Origin: Streptomyces xiamenensis
GTDB lineage: Bacteria > Actinomycetota > Actinomycetes > Streptomycetales > Streptomycetaceae
DNA: 64,000 nt
NCBI RefSeq assembly: GCF_000993785.3
Contig: NZ_CP009922.3
Span: forward strand, 5,394,001-5,458,000
Direction of reading: 5' to 3'
Made by a program: the position numbers and the translations under genes. The notes beneath the pieces are model-generated. The model was not told where the DNA came from and did not search any database. It saw only the letters and a list, made by a program, of their open reading frames with translations. The first letter of the stretch is position 1; each line of letters opens with the position of its first letter. Positions 40,588-49,316 of the stretch are shown piece after piece.

Positions 40588-41336
40588 TCGGCCTCGTGCT
40601 GGCCGCCGGCGCCGGAAGGCGTCTGCGCCCCTACACCGACACCCTGCCCAAGGCCCTGGTGCCGGTGGTCGCGCCCGACACGGCGGACTCCAGAACCGTC
40701 CTCGACCTCACCCTCGCCAACTTCGCGGAGGTCGGCCTCACCGACGCCGCCATCGTCGTCGGCTACCGCAAGGAAGCCGTGTACGAGCGCAGGGCCGACC
40801 TGGAGCGGCGCTACGGCGTCAAGCTCACCCTGGTCGAGAACGACAAGGCCGAGGAGTGGAACAACGCCTACTCCCTGTGGTGCGCCCGCGACATCATCAG
40901 CGAGGGCGTGATCCTCGCCAACGGCGACACCGTGCACCCGGCCTCCGTCGAGAAGACGCTGCTCGCCTCCCGTGCCCCCGGCCGCCACATCATCCTGGCG
41001 CTGGACACGGTCAAGAAGCTCGCCGACGAGGAGATGAAGGTCATCACCGACGCCGCGGGCGCGGTGCGGCGCATCACCAAGCTCATGCCGCCGCAGGACG
41101 CCACCGGCGAGTACATCGGTGTCACCCTCATCGAACCGGAGGCCGCCGCCGACCTCGCCGACGCCCTGCGCGTCACCTACGAGCGCGACCCCCAGCTGTA
41201 CTACGAGGACGGCTACCAGGAGCTGGCCGACCGCGGTATCACCCTGTCCACCGCGCCGATCGGCGAGGTCAGCTGGGTCGAGATCGACAACCACGACGAT
41301 CTCGCCCGCGGACGGGAGATCGCATGCCACTACTGA
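40584..41336 (+). CDS. Nucleotidyltransferase, CTP-type (LicC/IPCT-like) (operon gene 2)
   Basis: 250 residues, ATG overlapping the previous stop (ATGA). The N-terminal signature MIGLVLAAGAGRRLRPYTDTLPKALVPV is the sugar-phosphate nucleotidyltransferase motif. WNNAYSLWCARD and ANGDTVHP (metal-binding Asp, ~112), and the C-terminal VSWVEIDNHDDLARGREI match the LicC (phosphocholine cytidylyltransferase)/inositol-1-phosphate cytidylyltransferase group. It likely makes the CDP-alcohol used by the flanking CDP-alcohol transferases. Whether the alcohol is glycerol, inositol or another polyol cannot be read from sequence. Confidence 0.9.
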   Translation: MIGLVLAAGAGRRLRPYTDTLPKALVPVVAPDTADSRTVLDLTLANFAEVGLTDAAIVVGYRKEAVYERRADLERRYGVKLTLVENDKAEEWNNAYSLWCARDIISEGVILANGDTVHPASVEKTLLASRAPGRHIILALDTVKKLADEEMKVITDAAGAVRRITKLMPPQDATGEYIGVTLIEPEAAADLADALRVTYERDPQLYYEDGYQELADRGITLSTAPIGEVSWVEIDNHDDLARGREIACHY

Positions 41337-42385
41337 CCCGCCTCATCCCCTCACCCGTCTCCGTCGACATCCGGGCCGGCGCCCTGGACAACCTCGCCGG
41401 TCTCCTCGCCGACCAGCGGATCTCCCCGTCCGGCCGGCTCGCCGTCGCCATCAGCTCCGGCTCCGGCGCCGCCCTGCGCGCGCGCCTGGAGGCCGATCTG
41501 CCGGGCGCCGACTGGTACGAGGTGGCCGGGGGCACCCTGGACGCCGCCGTGGCGCTGGGCGACGCCATGAAGGCCGGACACTACGACGCCGTGGTCGGCC
41601 TCGGCGGCGGCAAGATCATCGACGCCGCCAAGTACGCCTCCGCGCGCGTCGGGCTGCCCATGGTCGCCGTGGCCACCAACCTCGCCCACGACGGCCTGTG
41701 CTCCCCGATCTCCACCCTCGACAACGACGCCGGGCGCGGCTCCTACGGGGTGCCCACCCCGATCGCCATCGTGGTGGACCTCGACGTCATCCGGGACGCC
41801 CCGGCGCGCTTCGTGCGCTCGGGCATCGGCGACGCCCTGTCCAACATCTCCGCCATCGCCGACTGGGAACTGGCCCACCGCGAGACCGGCGAGCAGATCG
41901 ACGGGCTGGCCGCCGCCATGGCGCGGCAGGCCGGGCAGGCCGTCCTGCGCCACCCGGCCGGCTGCGGCGACGACGGCTTCCTCACCGTGCTCTCCGAGGG
42001 TCTGGTGCTCTCCGGCATCGCCATGTCGATCGCCGGGCACAGCCGCCCCTCCTCCGGCGCCTGCCACGAGATCTCGCACGCCCTGGACCTGCTCCACCCG
42101 CACCGCTCCGCGCCGCACGGCGAGCAGGTGGGCCTCGGGGCCGCCTTCGCCATGCACCTGCGCGGCGCCGTCGAGGAGGGAGCCCTGATCGCCGAGGTGC
42201 TGCGGCGGCACGGGCTGCCGGTCCTCCCCGACGAGATCGGCTTCAGCACCGAAGAATTCGTCCGGGCCGTGGAGTTCGCTCCGCAGACCCGGCCGGGCCG
42301 CTACACCATCCTCGAACACCTCGACCTGACCACCGACGAGATCCGGGACCGTTACGCCGACTATGTCAAAACCATCAGTAGCTGA
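41324..42385 (+). CDS. Glycerol-1-phosphate dehydrogenase-like (EgsA/AraM) oxidoreductase (operon gene 3)
   Basis: 353 residues, ATG 13 nt inside the previous gene. Iron-containing-ADH/EgsA fold: NAD-binding VVGLGGGKIIDAAKYAS (~80-95), metal-site Asp in SGIGDALSNISAIADWELAHR (~163-183), and two metal His in GACHEISHALDLL and APHGEQVGLGAAF. These are the ligands of Zn/Ni-dependent sn-glycerol-1-phosphate dehydrogenases (archaeal EgsA, Bacillus AraM), which reduce dihydroxyacetone phosphate. It should supply a polyol-phosphate with unusual stereochemistry for activation by the upstream cytidylyltransferase. A related polyol phosphate is possible. Confidence 0.9.
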   Translation: MPLLTRLIPSPVSVDIRAGALDNLAGLLADQRISPSGRLAVAISSGSGAALRARLEADLPGADWYEVAGGTLDAAVALGDAMKAGHYDAVVGLGGGKIIDAAKYASARVGLPMVAVATNLAHDGLCSPISTLDNDAGRGSYGVPTPIAIVVDLDVIRDAPARFVRSGIGDALSNISAIADWELAHRETGEQIDGLAAAMARQAGQAVLRHPAGCGDDGFLTVLSEGLVLSGIAMSIAGHSRPSSGACHEISHALDLLHPHRSAPHGEQVGLGAAFAMHLRGAVEEGALIAEVLRRHGLPVLPDEIGFSTEEFVRAVEFAPQTRPGRYTILEHLDLTTDEIRDRYADYVKTISS

Positions 42386-43148
42386 ACTCCGCCCGGTCGT
42401 GCACCCCGAAGGGGTCAAGGACCGGCGCAGCGGAGAGCACTGGGCCGGGCGCCTGTACATGCGGGAGATCTCGCTGCGCTGGACCCGGCACCTGGTCAAC
42501 ACCCGGATAACCCCCAACCAGCTGACGTACCTCATGGTCGTCGCCGGCGTCGCCGCCGGCGCCGTCCTGCTGGTGCCGGGCATCGCGGGCGCGCTGCTGG
42601 CCGCCCTGCTCATCCAGCTGTACCTGCTGCTGGACTGCGTGGACGGCGAGGTCGCCCGCTGGCGCGCCAAGACCTCCATCACCGGCGTCTACCTGGACCG
42701 GGTCGGCCACTACCTGGCCGAGGCCGCGCTGCTGGTCGGCTTCGGGGTACGGGCAGCCGACGTCTTCGGCGTCGAGGGCGGAAGCGCCAACTGGCTGTGG
42801 GCCTTCATCGGCACCGTCGCCGCGCTGGGCGCCATCCTCATCAAGGCCGAGACGGACCTGGTGGACGTCGCCCGCGCCCGCAGCGGACTGCCCGCCGTCA
42901 AGGACGAGGCCGCCACCCCCCGCTCCTCCGGCCTGGCACTGGCCCGCAAGGCCGCCGCCGCGCTGAAGTTCCACCGGCTGGTGGGCGGCGTCGAGGCGTC
43001 GCTGCTGATCCTGGCCGTCGCCGTCGCCGACCTGATCCGCGGCGACCTGTTCTTCACCCGCCTCGGCGTGGCCGTGCTGGCCGCCATCGCGGTCCTCCAG
43101 ACGCTGCTGCACCTGGTGTCCATCCTGGCCTCCAGCAGGCTGCGGTGA
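42363..43148 (+). CDS. CDP-alcohol phosphatidyltransferase with Asp-to-His change (operon gene 4)
   Basis: 261 residues, ATG 23 nt inside the previous gene. Membrane helices about 55-90, 115-150 and 205-255. The CDP-alcohol motif is D91-xx-D94-G-xx-AR-x8-G-xxx-D112-xxx-H116 (DCVDGEVARWRAKTSITG, YLDRVGHY): the fourth Asp, proposed catalytic base in the family, is His. This may mark a different acceptor or a regulatory role. Beside a complete transferase (gene 1) it suggests two sequential or hetero-oligomeric transfer steps. Relatives add phospho-inositol or phospho-glycerol to lipid acceptors. Confidence 0.9.
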   Translation: MSKPSVAELRPVVHPEGVKDRRSGEHWAGRLYMREISLRWTRHLVNTRITPNQLTYLMVVAGVAAGAVLLVPGIAGALLAALLIQLYLLLDCVDGEVARWRAKTSITGVYLDRVGHYLAEAALLVGFGVRAADVFGVEGGSANWLWAFIGTVAALGAILIKAETDLVDVARARSGLPAVKDEAATPRSSGLALARKAAAALKFHRLVGGVEASLLILAVAVADLIRGDLFFTRLGVAVLAAIAVLQTLLHLVSILASSRLR

Positions 43149-44041
43149 GCGCCGTGGGCACCGCGCAGCTCACCGTCGGGGCCGTGATCATCACCATGGG
43201 AACCCGGCCCGAGGAACTGCGGGCGCTGCTGGACTCGGTCGCCGCCCAGGACGGCGCCCCCGTCCAGACCGTGGTGGTCGGCAACGGCGCCCCCGTCACC
43301 GGGCTGCCCGAGGGCGTGCGCAGCGTGGAGCTCCCGGAGAACCTGGGCATCCCCGGCGGGCGCAACGTCGGCATCGAGGCCTTCGGCCCCGGCGGCGGCG
43401 ACGTGGACATCCTGCTGTTCCTGGACGACGACGGGCACCTGCCGGACGCCGGCACCGCCGAAGCGGTACGGGAGGCCTTCGCCGCCGACCCGCGGCTGGG
43501 CATCGTGAGTTTCCGCATCGCCGACCCGGACACCGGCGTCACCCAGCGCCGCCACGTACCGCGGCTGCGCGCCTCCGACCCGCTGCGCTCCTCGCGGGTC
43601 ACCACCTTCCTCGGCGGCGCCAACGCCGTGCGCACCCAGGTGTTCGCCCAGGTCGGCGGCCTGCCGGACGAGTTCTTCTACGCGCACGAGGAGACCGACC
43701 TGGCCTGGCGCGCCCTGGACGCGGGCTGGCAGATCGACTACCGCGCCGACCTGGTGCTGCACCACCCCACCACCGCCCCGTCCCGGCACGCCCACTACCA
43801 CCGCATGGTGGCCAGGAACCGGGTCTGGCTGGCCCGGCGGAATCTGCCGCTGCTCCTGATCCCGGTCTACCTGGGCGTGTGGATGCTGCTCACCCTGCTG
43901 CGCCGGCCCTCCTGGGCCGCGCTCAAGGCGTGGTTCGGCGGATTCGCCGAGGGCTGGCGTACCCCCGCCGGGTCCCGGCGGCCGATGCGGTGGCGTACGG
44001 TATGGCGCCTGACCCGGCTGGGCCGACCTCCCGTCATCTGA
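43145..44041 (+). CDS. Family 2 glycosyltransferase (operon gene 5)
   Basis: 298 residues from a GTG overlapping the previous stop (GTGA). GT-A fold: VGAVIITMGTRPEELRALLDSV, ENLGIPGGRNVGIEAF (~62-78), metal-binding DDD in ILLFLDDDGHLPDA (~90-100), VTTFLGGANAVRTQVFAQVGGLPDEFFYAHEETDLAWRA (acceptor/catalytic region, ED motif variant). The C-terminal amphipathic and hydrophobic stretch (LLLIPVYLGVWMLLTLL) suggests membrane association. It probably adds a sugar to the glycopolymer or lipid made by this operon, perhaps from UDP-galactose or UDP-glucose supplied through GalE. Confidence 0.92.
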   Translation: MSAVGTAQLTVGAVIITMGTRPEELRALLDSVAAQDGAPVQTVVVGNGAPVTGLPEGVRSVELPENLGIPGGRNVGIEAFGPGGGDVDILLFLDDDGHLPDAGTAEAVREAFAADPRLGIVSFRIADPDTGVTQRRHVPRLRASDPLRSSRVTTFLGGANAVRTQVFAQVGGLPDEFFYAHEETDLAWRALDAGWQIDYRADLVLHHPTTAPSRHAHYHRMVARNRVWLARRNLPLLLIPVYLGVWMLLTLLRRPSWAALKAWFGGFAEGWRTPAGSRRPMRWRTVWRLTRLGRPPVI

Positions 44042-44125
44042 CAAGCTCGGGTCTGAGACCATCCAGGGGCCGGCTCACCCCCGGATCCCATACGGCTGTG
44101 CCCTGCGAGGACGAAAGTTTCAACG

Positions 44126-45040
44126 TTGAGTGAGACCACGCGCGCCAGCGCGCCCCCACGCGCCGTTCCGCTGGCAGAAGTGGCGGCCAGACACGGTCTG
44201 GCCGTCAGCGGCGCCAGGCCCTCCCTGCCCGCCTATGTGCGGCAACTGTGGGCCCGGCGGCATTTCATCACCGCCTTCTCCCGGGCCAAGCTCGCCGCCC
44301 AGTACAGCCAGGCGAAACTCGGGCAGCTGTGGCAGGTGGCCACGCCACTGCTGAACGCCGCGGTGTACTTCCTGATCTTCGGGCTGATCCTGCAGGTCGA
44401 CCGCGGCATGGGTACCCGCAACTACGTGCCGTTCTTGGTGGCGGGTGTCTTCGTCTTTGCCTTCACCCAGAATTCGGTCATGTCGGGAGTCAAGTCCATC
44501 TCGGGCAATCTTGGCATGGTGCGCGCCCTGCACTTCCCCCGGGCCTCCCTTCCGATCGCCTTCTCCCTCCAGCAGCTCCAGCAGCTGCTCTACTCGATGA
44601 TCGTGCTCGCGGCCATCACGATGAGTTTCGGGCACCGCCCGAACTGGTACTGGCTGCTGGTCTTCCCGGCCCTGTTCCTCCAGTTCTTCTTCAACGCCGG
44701 TCTGGCCATGATCTTCGCCCGGCTCGGCAGCCACACCCCGGACATGGCCCAGCTGATGCCGTTCGTGCTGCGCACCTGGATGTACGCCTCGGGCGTCATG
44801 TTCCCGCTGCGGGCCATGATCGAGGACGGGGACAAGGTCCCGCTCTGGGTGGCCGACGTCATGGAGGTCAACCCCGCGGCGGTCTACATGGACCTCATCC
44901 GCTACGCCCTGATCGACAGCCCCCAGTACAGTGGCATCCCCGGCCTCACCTGGGCGTACGCCCTCGGCTGGGCGCTGCTGTTCGGTATCGGCGGCTTCGT
45001 GTACTTCTGGAAGGCGGAGGAGCGGTACGGCCGTGGCTGA
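44126..45040 (+). CDS. ABC-2 type permease, TagG-like polysaccharide exporter (operon gene 6)
   Basis: 304 residues from TTG 44126 (reads SETTRASAPPRA). No close ribosome site, but GAGGACGA lies about 16 nt upstream. Six membrane helices in the ABC2_membrane arrangement: QYSQAKLGQLWQVATPLLNAAVYFLIFGLIL, YVPFLVAGVFVFAFTQNSVM, WYWLLVFPALFLQFFFNAGLAMI, and the C-terminal WAYALGWALLFGIGGFVYFWKAEERYGRG. Such permeases export teichoic-acid-like polymers, O-antigen or phosphoglycolipids. Its ATPase partner overlaps it by 8 nt. The 84-nt gap to gene 5 is the largest in the operon and may hold a secondary promoter. Confidence 0.92.
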   Translation: MSETTRASAPPRAVPLAEVAARHGLAVSGARPSLPAYVRQLWARRHFITAFSRAKLAAQYSQAKLGQLWQVATPLLNAAVYFLIFGLILQVDRGMGTRNYVPFLVAGVFVFAFTQNSVMSGVKSISGNLGMVRALHFPRASLPIAFSLQQLQQLLYSMIVLAAITMSFGHRPNWYWLLVFPALFLQFFFNAGLAMIFARLGSHTPDMAQLMPFVLRTWMYASGVMFPLRAMIEDGDKVPLWVADVMEVNPAAVYMDLIRYALIDSPQYSGIPGLTWAYALGWALLFGIGGFVYFWKAEERYGRG

Positions 45041-45827
45041 GAACCCAACCCCCCTCCCGGCGGACGAGCTGGAGCGCGTTCCCACCGTCATCGCCGACGA
45101 CGTGCACATCGTCTACCGCGTCTACGGCGGCGGGAACAAGGGCAACGCCACCGCCGCGCTGCGCCGCATCATCCGCCGTGAGCCCTCCTCGCGGGTCCGC
45201 GAGGTGCACGCCGTGCGCGGAGTGACCTTCACCGCCTACCGGGGCGAGGCCATCGGCCTGATCGGCTCCAACGGCTCCGGCAAGTCCACCCTGCTGCGCG
45301 CCATCGCCGGGCTGCTGCCCACCGAGACCGGCCACGTCTACACCGACGGTCAGCCCTCCCTGCTCGGCGTCAACGCCGCCCTGATGAACGACCTGACCGG
45401 CGAGCGCAACGTGGTGCTCGGCGGGCTCGCCATGGGCATGACGCGCGAACAGATCAAGGAGCGCTACCAGGGCATCGTCGACTTCTCGGGGATCAACGAC
45501 AAGGGCGACTTCATCAGCCTGCCCATGCGGACCTACTCCTCGGGCATGGCCGCCCGGCTGCGGTTCTCCATCGCCGCCGCCAAGGACCACGACGTCCTGA
45601 TGATCGACGAGGCGCTCGCCACCGGCGACAAGAAGTTCCAGCGCCGCTCCGAGGCCCGCATCCGCGAACTGCGCCAGCAGGCCGGCACCGTCTTCCTGGT
45701 CAGCCACAACAACAAGTCCATCCGGTCCACCTGCGACCGGGTGCTGTGGCTGGAGAAGGGCGAACTCGTCATGGACGGTCCCACCGACCAGGTCATGAAG
45801 GCCTACGAGGAAGAGACCGGAAAGTAG
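45033..45827 (+). CDS. ABC transporter ATPase, TagH-like polysaccharide exporter (operon gene 7)
   Basis: 264 residues from a GTG within the permease gene. Walker A IGSNGSGKST (~75-84), TYSSGMAARLRFS (signature, SSGM variant), Walker B VLMIDEALATGD (~185-196), and the switch His in VSHNNKSI. The MRTYSSGMAARLRFSIA and DEALATGDKKFQ wording is typical of teichoic-acid/O-antigen exporters (TagH, Wzt, RfbE). There is no C-terminal carbohydrate-binding extension, unlike Wzt proteins with sugar-recognition domains. It pairs with the permease at 44126. Confidence 0.94.
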   Translation: MAENPTPLPADELERVPTVIADDVHIVYRVYGGGNKGNATAALRRIIRREPSSRVREVHAVRGVTFTAYRGEAIGLIGSNGSGKSTLLRAIAGLLPTETGHVYTDGQPSLLGVNAALMNDLTGERNVVLGGLAMGMTREQIKERYQGIVDFSGINDKGDFISLPMRTYSSGMAARLRFSIAAAKDHDVLMIDEALATGDKKFQRRSEARIRELRQQAGTVFLVSHNNKSIRSTCDRVLWLEKGELVMDGPTDQVMKAYEEETGK

Positions 45828-45833
45828 CGTCCC

Positions 45834-45868
45834 GGCACGGCCCCGGACCGCGTGTCCGGGGCCGTGCC
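45834..45868 (+). terminator. Terminator of the glycopolymer operon
   Basis: Perfect 14-bp stem GGCACGGCCCCGGA / TCCGGGGCCGTGCC with a 7-nt loop. hpnC begins only 29 nt later. Confidence 0.85.
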
Positions 45869-45897
45869 CGTGCGCGCCCCACGGTAGAAAGACGGAT

Positions 45898-46809
45898 ATG
45901 ACGACGGCCAAGGCCACCGACGCGGCCACCCACGCGGTCCTCTCCAAAGCCGCGCACGAGAACTTCCCCGTGGCCCCCGCCTTCGTCCCCCGGGCCTGGC
46001 GCGAGGACCTGATGGCGGTCTACGGCTACGCCCGCCTCGTCGACGACATCGGCGACCGCGATCTCGCCCCCGGCGGCGCCGACGCCCGCGCCCTGGGCGT
46101 GGACCCCGGGCAGGCCGACGAGCCGCTGCCCATGCTGGACGCCCTCGAAGCCGATCTGCACCGCGTCTTCGCCACCGCCCACGGCGGGCCTCCGCCCCGC
46201 CACCCCCTGCTGCGCACCCTCATTCCCACCGTGCGCCGCACCGGTCTCACCGAGCGGCCCTTCCTCGACCTCATCGAGGCCAACCGGATCGACCAGCGCG
46301 TCAGCCGCTACGCCGATCACGCGCAGCTGCTCGACTACTGCACCTACTCCGCGAACCCCGTGGGCCGGCTGGTCCTGGGCATCACCGGCACCGCCACCCC
46401 CGAACGCATCCGCCGCTCCGACGCGATCTGCACCGCACTCCAGCTCATCGAGCACCTCCAGGACGTCGCCGAGGACCTCGCCCGCGACCGCATCTACCTC
46501 CCGCAGGAGGACATGCGGCGCTTCCACGTCACCGAGGCCGACCTCGCCGCCCCCACTGCCGGCGCCTCGGTACGCACCCTGGTCGCCTGTGAGACCGAAC
46601 GGGCACGTAGGCTGCTCGATGAGGGCGCCCCCCTGGTGGGCAGCGTCCACGGGCGGCTGCGGCTGCTGCTCGCCGGATTCGTCGGCGGCGGCAGGGCGGC
46701 GGCCCAGGCCATCGCCGACGCCGGCTACGACGTCCTGGCATCCGCGCCGAAACCCACCAAGAGCGGCCTGCTGTACGCGGCGGGAACGACACTGCGACGA
46801 GGGACGTGA
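45898..46809 (+). CDS. hpnC: Squalene-pathway prenyltransferase HpnC
   Basis: 303 residues. SQS/PSY-family fold with Asp-rich motif 1 in YARLVDDIGDRD (~42-54) and motif 2 in HLQDVAEDLARDRIYLPQEDM (~185-205). HpnC converts presqualene diphosphate to hydroxysqualene in the HpnCDE route. It begins the hpn operon. TAGAAA lies 6 nt before the ATG with no clear ribosome site, compatible with a leaderless transcript starting just after the operon-7 terminator. It overlaps hpnD by 4 nt. Confidence 0.95.
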   Translation: MTTAKATDAATHAVLSKAAHENFPVAPAFVPRAWREDLMAVYGYARLVDDIGDRDLAPGGADARALGVDPGQADEPLPMLDALEADLHRVFATAHGGPPPRHPLLRTLIPTVRRTGLTERPFLDLIEANRIDQRVSRYADHAQLLDYCTYSANPVGRLVLGITGTATPERIRRSDAICTALQLIEHLQDVAEDLARDRIYLPQEDMRRFHVTEADLAAPTAGASVRTLVACETERARRLLDEGAPLVGSVHGRLRLLLAGFVGGGRAAAQAIADAGYDVLASAPKPTKSGLLYAAGTTLRRGT

Positions 46810-47771
46810 GGGTAGTAACCCGTGAAGACCGCGTGAGACACCGCCCGCCCCTGCCCTCCGCCGTACTGGCCTCCTACCACTACTGCGAGACCATCACCGG
46901 GCAGCAGGCGAGGAACTTCGCCTACGGCATCCGGCTGCTGCCCACCGCGCAGCGCCGCGCCCTGTCGGCCCTGTACGCGTTCGCCCGCCGCGTCGACGAC
47001 ATCGGCGACGGCACCCTGGACCCGGAGACCAAGCGGACCCGGCTGCTGGAGTGCCGCGACCTGCTGGAGCGGGTCCGCTCCGGCAGCGTCCCCGACGACG
47101 CCACCGACCCGGTCGCGCTCGCCCTCGCGCACGCCGCCCGGACCTTTCCCATCCCGCTCGGCGGTCTCGACGAACTCATCGACGGCGTTCTGATGGACGT
47201 CCGCGGTCACACCTACGAGAACTGGGACGACCTGCGGTTCTACTGCCGCTGCGTGGCCGGCGCCATCGGCCGGCTCTCGCTCGGCGTCTTCGGCACCGTC
47301 CCCGGGGTACGCGGCGCGGCCCGGGCCCCCGAGTACGCGGACACCCTGGGCCTGGCGCTCCAGCTCACCAACATCCTGCGCGACGTGCGCGAGGACGCCG
47401 GCAACGGCCGCGTCTACCTGCCCGCCGAGGACCTGCGCAAGTTCGCCTGCCCAGAGACGGCCGAGGACCTGCGCCGGTACCCGCCGCCGCACGGCGCCGA
47501 CTTCACCAACCTGGTCCGCTTCCAGATCGAGCGTGCCAGGGAACTGTTCGCCGAGGGATTCAAGCTGCTGCCCATGCTCGACCGCCGCTCCGGCGCCTGC
47601 GTCGCCGCCATGGCCGGCATCTACCACCGCCTGCTGGACCGCATCGCCGAGGACCCCGCCGCCGTCCTGCGCGGCCGGGTCGCCCTGCCCGCACCGGAGA
47701 AGGCCCTGGTCGCGGTCCGCGGACTGACCGGCATGGACGCCCGCCGCATCGCCCGGCAGGCCCACCCGTGA
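46806..47771 (+). CDS. hpnD: Presqualene diphosphate synthase HpnD
   Basis: 321 residues from GTG 46806 (GTGA overlap with hpnC). Trans-isoprenyl diphosphate synthase fold: YCETITGQQARNFAYGIRLL (N-terminal family motif), YAFARRVDDIGDG (Asp-rich motif 1, ~57-69), QLTNILRDVREDAGNGRVYLP (motif 2, ~183-203). HpnD condenses two FPP into presqualene diphosphate. A start 30 nt further in is possible, but coupling favours this GTG. Confidence 0.95.
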   Translation: MRVVTREDRVRHRPPLPSAVLASYHYCETITGQQARNFAYGIRLLPTAQRRALSALYAFARRVDDIGDGTLDPETKRTRLLECRDLLERVRSGSVPDDATDPVALALAHAARTFPIPLGGLDELIDGVLMDVRGHTYENWDDLRFYCRCVAGAIGRLSLGVFGTVPGVRGAARAPEYADTLGLALQLTNILRDVREDAGNGRVYLPAEDLRKFACPETAEDLRRYPPPHGADFTNLVRFQIERARELFAEGFKLLPMLDRRSGACVAAMAGIYHRLLDRIAEDPAAVLRGRVALPAPEKALVAVRGLTGMDARRIARQAHP

Positions 47772-49108
47772 CCAGCGCCCTGGTCATCGGCGGCGGCCTG
47801 GCCGGCACCACCGCCGCGCTCGCGCTCGCCGACCGCGGCATGACCGTCACCCTCACCGAGGCCCGCCCCCGGCTCGGCGGCCTCGCCTTCTCCTTCACCC
47901 GCGACAGCCCCGCCGGAACGCTGACCGTCGACAACGGACAGCACGTCTACCTGCGCTGCTGCACCGCCTACCAGGGGTTCCTGCGCCGTGTCGGCGGCGC
48001 CGCGCTCGCCCCGGTGCAACGCCGCATGGAGGTCCCGGTCCTGCACGCGGGCACCCGCCGGCTCGGCCGGCTGCGCCGCACCGCCGCCCCCGTGCCCCTG
48101 CACCTGGCCGGCGGCCTCGCCCGCTACCCGCACCTCGGCCTCGCCGAACGCGCCTCGGTGGGCCGCGCCGCCCTCGCCCTGCGCCGCCTGGACCCCGCCG
48201 ACCCCGCCCTGGACGGCGAGAGCTTCGGAGACTGGCTGCACCGGCACGGTCAGAACGCGGCCACCGTCGCGGCGCTGTGGGACCTCGTCGGCGTCGCCAC
48301 CCTCAACGCCCGCGCCCACGACGTCTCCCTCGCCCTGGCCGCCAAGGTCTTCCGCACCGGGCTGCTCACCACGCCCGGCGCCGCCGACATCGGCCTCCCC
48401 GAGGTACCGCTGGGCCGGCTGCACGACACCCTGGCCGCCGCCGCCCTGGACCGCGCCGGGGTACGCACGCTGCTCGCCACCAAGGCCCGCACCCTGCACC
48501 GCGACGAACAGGGCGGCTGGCGCGCCGGGCTGACCGGCCGCGACGACGCCCCGCACACCCTGACCGCCGATGTCGTCGTCCTCGCCGTGCCGCAGCGCGA
48601 GGCCCACGGCCTGCTGCCGTCCGGCGCCCTGCACGACCCCGACCGGCTGCTCGCCCTCACCGACGCCCCGATCCTCAACATCCACGTGGTGTACGACCGG
48701 CAGGTCATGGGCGTCCCCTTCCTCGCCGCGCTCGACAGCCCCGTGCAGTGGGTCTTCGACCGCACCGCGCCCGCCGGGCTCACCTCGGGGCAGTACCTCG
48801 CGCTCTCCCAGTCCGCGGCCGGCGAGGAGATCGACCTGCCCGCCAAAGTGCTGCGCAAGCGGTACCTCCCCGAACTGGAGCGGCTGCTGCCGCGCGCCGC
48901 CCGCGCCGGGGTACGCGACTTCTTCGTCACCCGCGAACGCACCGCCACCTTCGCCCCGGCCCCCGGCACCGCCCGGCTGCGCCCGCCCGCCGTCACCGGC
49001 GCCCGCGGGCTGTTCCTTGCGGGCGCCTGGACCGCCACCGGCTGGCCCGCCACCATGGAGGGCGCGGTGCGCAGCGGACTGGCCGCGGCCCGCGCCGCGG
49101 CGGCGTGA
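47768..49108 (+). CDS. hpnE: Hydroxysqualene dehydroxylase HpnE
   Basis: 446 residues, GTG overlapping the hpnD stop. FAD-dependent amine-oxidase/phytoene-desaturase-like fold: dinucleotide motif VIGGGLAGTTAALALADRG (~6-24), RLGGLAFSFTRD, DNGQHVYLRCCTAYQGFL, and the C-terminal GARGLFLAGAWTATGWPATMEGAVRSGLAAA FAD-binding tail. HpnE reductively removes the hydroxyl of hydroxysqualene to give squalene, completing the HpnCDE route. Hopanoid loci normally continue with squalene-hopene cyclase, but none follows here. Confidence 0.95.
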   Translation: MTSALVIGGGLAGTTAALALADRGMTVTLTEARPRLGGLAFSFTRDSPAGTLTVDNGQHVYLRCCTAYQGFLRRVGGAALAPVQRRMEVPVLHAGTRRLGRLRRTAAPVPLHLAGGLARYPHLGLAERASVGRAALALRRLDPADPALDGESFGDWLHRHGQNAATVAALWDLVGVATLNARAHDVSLALAAKVFRTGLLTTPGAADIGLPEVPLGRLHDTLAAAALDRAGVRTLLATKARTLHRDEQGGWRAGLTGRDDAPHTLTADVVVLAVPQREAHGLLPSGALHDPDRLLALTDAPILNIHVVYDRQVMGVPFLAALDSPVQWVFDRTAPAGLTSGQYLALSQSAAGEEIDLPAKVLRKRYLPELERLLPRAARAGVRDFFVTRERTATFAPAPGTARLRPPAVTGARGLFLAGAWTATGWPATMEGAVRSGLAAARAAAA

Positions 49109-49127
49109 CCCGCTCGTGGCGAGCGGG
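49109..49127 (+). terminator. Small hairpin directly after hpnE
   Basis: CCCGCTCG-TGG-CGAGCGGG, perfect 8-bp stem starting right after the hpnE stop. It may attenuate readthrough into the polyprenyl synthase gene 190 nt downstream. No U-tract. Confidence 0.5.
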
Positions 49128-49316
49128 ACCGGTCCCGGGCCGGCCCCAGGTACGCTCGAAGCCGGATGCCCGGCGAGCGAGGCTGCACCGGGGGGTATCC
49201 GCCGGCCGCCGGCCGGAGCCACTGCGGAACGCTCCGCGAGGGTCCATCACGAGGAGGGCCTGGCACCCGCTCACCGCCACATCCGCGATATCCGCAGTAC
49301 TGGAGAACAGAACCCC

